Shown here piece by piece: positions 61,114 to 64,000 of a stretch of DNA of 64,000 bases. A program made the position numbers and the translations under genes. Location: the NCBI GenBank assembly GCA_015069045.1, contig SVJJ01000001.1:62001-126000 (forward strand), in the 5' to 3' direction. The stretch comes from Oscillospiraceae bacterium. Its GTDB lineage: Bacteria; Bacillota; Clostridia; UBA1381; UBA9506. A model generated the notes under the pieces. That model saw only the letters and a list, made by a program, of their open reading frames with translations, was not told the DNA's origin and made no database searches. Position 1 is the first letter of the stretch; each line of letters begins with the position of its first letter.

Positions 61114-61905
61114 ATGAGCATAGTTCAAGTTTTGGTGGCTTGTATGCATCAGCAAGATGATTCCCTGTATAGGGAGATGAATTTACAAACAGATGCTATA
61201 CTTGCCAACCAGTGTGATGAGTATTCGTATAAAGTTTATACTGAGCCTGACGGGAATAAGGTTGAATTGATTTCTTCAGCCGACAGAGGGGTTGGCAAGA
61301 ACCGCAATAAAGCACTTATGAACGCAACAGGCAAATTTTTAATGTCTTCTGACCAAGATATGATCTATGTGGATGGTTACGAAAATATTATTGTGGATGC
61401 TTTTAAAAAGTGTCCCAAAGCGGACATTATCGTTTTTAATTTAGAATACTTGAACAGATTTACACCTGCCCGTAAAGAAGACGGCAGATTTAAAAAAGTT
61501 CACTTGTGGAATTGCATGCGGTATGGCACAGCACGGGTTGCTATGAGAAAAAGCGCAATTGACAAGGCCTGTTTGTCTTTTTCCACATTGTATGGTGGCG
61601 GTGCCACATATAGCTCGGGTGAAGATTCCTTGTTTATTCGTGATGCCTTTCGTAAAGGGCTTAAGATGTATGCTTCCCCCATTGTTATAGCCAAAGTAAA
61701 GCAAGAGACGTCATCCTGGTTTAGCGGATATAACGACAAATACTTTATTGATAAAGGCATTTTAATTGCCAATGCCTTTCCAAAAATGAAAAGTCTGTTG
61801 GTATATTATTTTGCATTAGGTATGAGAAACATCAGCAAAGAGTACAGCTTTGTAACAATATGTAAACTCATGAAACAAGGGTTTAAAGAATTTAAAAATA
61901 TTTAG
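61114..61905 (+). CDS. Glycosyltransferase (GT2-like)
   Basis: SADRGVGKNRNKALMNATGKFLMSSDQDMIY; GEDSLFIRDAFRKG. ATG 61114 after AAAGGAAAA. Confidence 0.72.
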   Translation: MSIVQVLVACMHQQDDSLYREMNLQTDAILANQCDEYSYKVYTEPDGNKVELISSADRGVGKNRNKALMNATGKFLMSSDQDMIYVDGYENIIVDAFKKCPKADIIVFNLEYLNRFTPARKEDGRFKKVHLWNCMRYGTARVAMRKSAIDKACLSFSTLYGGGATYSSGEDSLFIRDAFRKGLKMYASPIVIAKVKQETSSWFSGYNDKYFIDKGILIANAFPKMKSLLVYYFALGMRNISKEYSFVTICKLMKQGFKEFKNI

Positions 61906-61917
61906 AGGAGACGCGAT

Positions 61918-62790
61918 ATGCAAAAGCTGATTGTTACAGCCGATGATTATGGCATGTGTGATGTTGTTGATAAAGCAATCGATGCAGGCATAGCAAATGG
62001 CATCATCACAACAACAAATGTCATGCTGAATATGGAAACATTACACAATGCGGCGGATTTGCGAGAACGCTATCCTCATATTTCCGTTGGTATACATTGG
62101 AATGTAACCACAGGAAAGCCAATCTCTAAACCCGAACAAATACCAACACTTGTTGATGATAAAGGAATGTTTTGGCCTATTGACGTATTCAAGAAGAAAT
62201 ATAGCAAAGGAAAGATTTCGCCGGCTGACCTTGAAAAAGAACTGGAAGCGCAGTATGCATTATTTGAGAAAAGTTGTGGCAAGGCTGATTATTGGAATAC
62301 CCACGAAAACTCATCACTGCATACGAAATCTTTTAAGGTTTTTGAAAAGGTTGCAAAAAAACACAATATTATGGCAACAAGAACTTTTCAACGGGTGTAC
62401 TTTGATAAGTTTGGGCTTAGCATAAAAACCGAAGCACGGGAATTTTTAGTAAAGAACTTTTTTCAACTTTGGTTTCAAAAGATTAGGAAAACTTTTGTGA
62501 TGCCAACGGCCCGTATTGTGAGTTTTGACAGGCTTAGCAAAACGGAAGGTGATGTTTTATTAAAAGCCATTAAAAAGGATGGAAGGGATTTTATCGAGGT
62601 GGTGTTTCATCCGGCGACTATTGCGGATAGTCCGTATTTTGGCAATATTTCAACCGAAAGAGTAAAAGAATATCAGTTTGTATCTTCCCAATTAGTATAT
62701 CAAAAATACAAAGAAAATGACATTGAATTTGTAACATATAAAGATATATCAATGAGCAATTGCGCTAAGAAATGTTGGGGGAAAGCATGA
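61918..62790 (+). CDS. ChbG/YdjC-like carbohydrate deacetylase
   Basis: LIVTADDYGMCDVVDKAIDAGIANGIITTTNVM, VGIHWNVTTGKP, YWNTHENSSLH. Confidence 0.9.
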   Translation: MQKLIVTADDYGMCDVVDKAIDAGIANGIITTTNVMLNMETLHNAADLRERYPHISVGIHWNVTTGKPISKPEQIPTLVDDKGMFWPIDVFKKKYSKGKISPADLEKELEAQYALFEKSCGKADYWNTHENSSLHTKSFKVFEKVAKKHNIMATRTFQRVYFDKFGLSIKTEAREFLVKNFFQLWFQKIRKTFVMPTARIVSFDRLSKTEGDVLLKAIKKDGRDFIEVVFHPATIADSPYFGNISTERVKEYQFVSSQLVYQKYKENDIEFVTYKDISMSNCAKKCWGKA

Positions 62791-63956
62791 ATATTTGTAT
62801 TTTGAAAGAATCATTGAATATTGGTGGTACAGAGCGGAGTGCTGCCAACATATCAAAAATTTTGCATAAAAATCATAATGTGTTTATGGCGCTATATGAT
62901 GGCAGAGATGTAAAATATGCTTATGGTGGTAAGTTAGTTGATTTTAAGTTACCCCCCAAACATTCCATACAAGGAAAAATAATTAATACTTTTTATAGAG
63001 ATGTGAAGCTACGGTGTTTAATTAAAAAAAATAAAATTGATATTTTATATACTTTTACAGGTATTGGAAATCGACAAACTCATTATAAATACGACACAAT
63101 AAAAATTATCTCTGCCAGGGATTTTGGAGGCATGGCAGAAAAGTTTGACCTTTATTATCATGCTTTAAAGAATTCCTCCGCAATGATTTGTAATTCAGAA
63201 TATACAAAGCAGTTCTTTTTGTCCAAATATCCGGAACAGGCAGACAAAGTGCATGCCTTGTACAATTATATAGATATTTCAGAAATAAAAAAACTATCAG
63301 AAGCAGATGTTGAATCACCATTTCTTATGTTCCTCAATCAACATATACATTCGGTTGTATCTGTGGGACGCTTTTGCAAGGAAAAGGGATTTGAACATTT
63401 AATAGAATCCGTTGCTAAAGCAAGAGAAACGGATAAGGATATTGGTCTTGTTCTGGTGGGCGATGGAGAATACAAACAAAAATACTTGGACGCAATTGAT
63501 CGTCTTGAACTGCAGGGCCATGTGTATTTTACGGGATTTCAACAAAACCCCTATCCGTATATGCAATTGTGTAAACTGTTCGTTTTATCATCCCTAAGTG
63601 AAGGATTCCCGAATGTTCTAGCCGAAGCGATGGCGCTTGGTTTGCCGGTCATAGCTACAAATTGCTACTCCGGGCCTGCGGAAATCTTAAGAAAAGATGC
63701 CGATTATTTTGCTGTGCAAGACCAATATGCGGTATGTGATTATGGGATTATTTCTCCTGCCTTTAACGAATCTAATCATGAAAATGCGGTCCAACAATTG
63801 ACGGCATCTATTAATCTAATGTTGTCAGACGATGCACTTTATAATCAATATAGCGCGTTGTCATTAGAAAGGTCAAATGCTTTTTCTGAAGAAACAATGA
63901 GTAAGAAACTATATGAAATTTTTTCTACGCTACAAGATAGGAGAAAACAATTATGA
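62787..63956 (+). CDS. Glycosyltransferase family 4
   Basis: NIGGTERSAANISKIL, SVGRFCKEKGFEHLIESVAKA, SSLSEGFPNVLAEAMALGLPVIATNCYSGPAEIL. Confidence 0.93.
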   Translation: MNICILKESLNIGGTERSAANISKILHKNHNVFMALYDGRDVKYAYGGKLVDFKLPPKHSIQGKIINTFYRDVKLRCLIKKNKIDILYTFTGIGNRQTHYKYDTIKIISARDFGGMAEKFDLYYHALKNSSAMICNSEYTKQFFLSKYPEQADKVHALYNYIDISEIKKLSEADVESPFLMFLNQHIHSVVSVGRFCKEKGFEHLIESVAKARETDKDIGLVLVGDGEYKQKYLDAIDRLELQGHVYFTGFQQNPYPYMQLCKLFVLSSLSEGFPNVLAEAMALGLPVIATNCYSGPAEILRKDADYFAVQDQYAVCDYGIISPAFNESNHENAVQQLTASINLMLSDDALYNQYSALSLERSNAFSEETMSKKLYEIFSTLQDRRKQL

Positions 63957-64000
63957 TTAAAGACAAACAGGACCTAAGATATTACCTTGAGTGCGACAGA
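63953..64000 (+). CDS. Start of next gene (3' truncated); possibly serine acetyltransferase-like
   Basis: MIKDKQDLRYYLECDR; ATGA overlap with GT4 gene. Confidence 0.5.
   Translation, partial: MIKDKQDLRYYLECDR

Overview
64 kb window, AT-rich and mostly leading-strand coded, from a Bacillota (Clostridia-like) chromosome. Assignment is by gene content only; no 16S or other taxonomic marker was tested. 1-31.6 kb is mainly housekeeping: U32 peptidase C-terminus, dut, maf, mreBCD-PBP2, mgsA, ligA, an HPr-like gene, ymdB, 5-FCL, cinA, recA, amidohydrolase, ppx, mtaB, cwlD, rpmE, secG, efp; a minus-strand block (DUF1836, PSP1/YaaT, holB, DarA/YaaQ, MGDG-synthase-like GT, YbaB, dnaX, SRP RNA); then dprA and topA. 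32-44.5 kb is a coherent anaerobic energy module: ldh, fumC, HdrBCA, FlxDCBA-like subunits, a soluble TfrB/TfrA-like fumarate reductase pair with no membrane anchor, and an AspT/SucE-family dicarboxylate transporter. This is the strongest candidate for an under-described system, possibly a flavin-based electron-bifurcating NADH:ferredoxin/fumarate reductase. 44.6-55 kb holds an FTR-like protein plus thioredoxin, an SLH-PstS-like fusion, an aldose epimerase, a thioesterase, a GH38 protein with an inserted CxxC zinc-knuckle, a Ca-type P-ATPase and a deacetylase-like protein. 55.6 kb to the window end is a surface polysaccharide operon (DegT, sugar transferase, GTs, TagD-like, LicD, F420-beta-like FeS protein, ChbG/YdjC) that continues past the window. 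No CRISPR array, tRNA, rRNA or transposase was recognised by eye.
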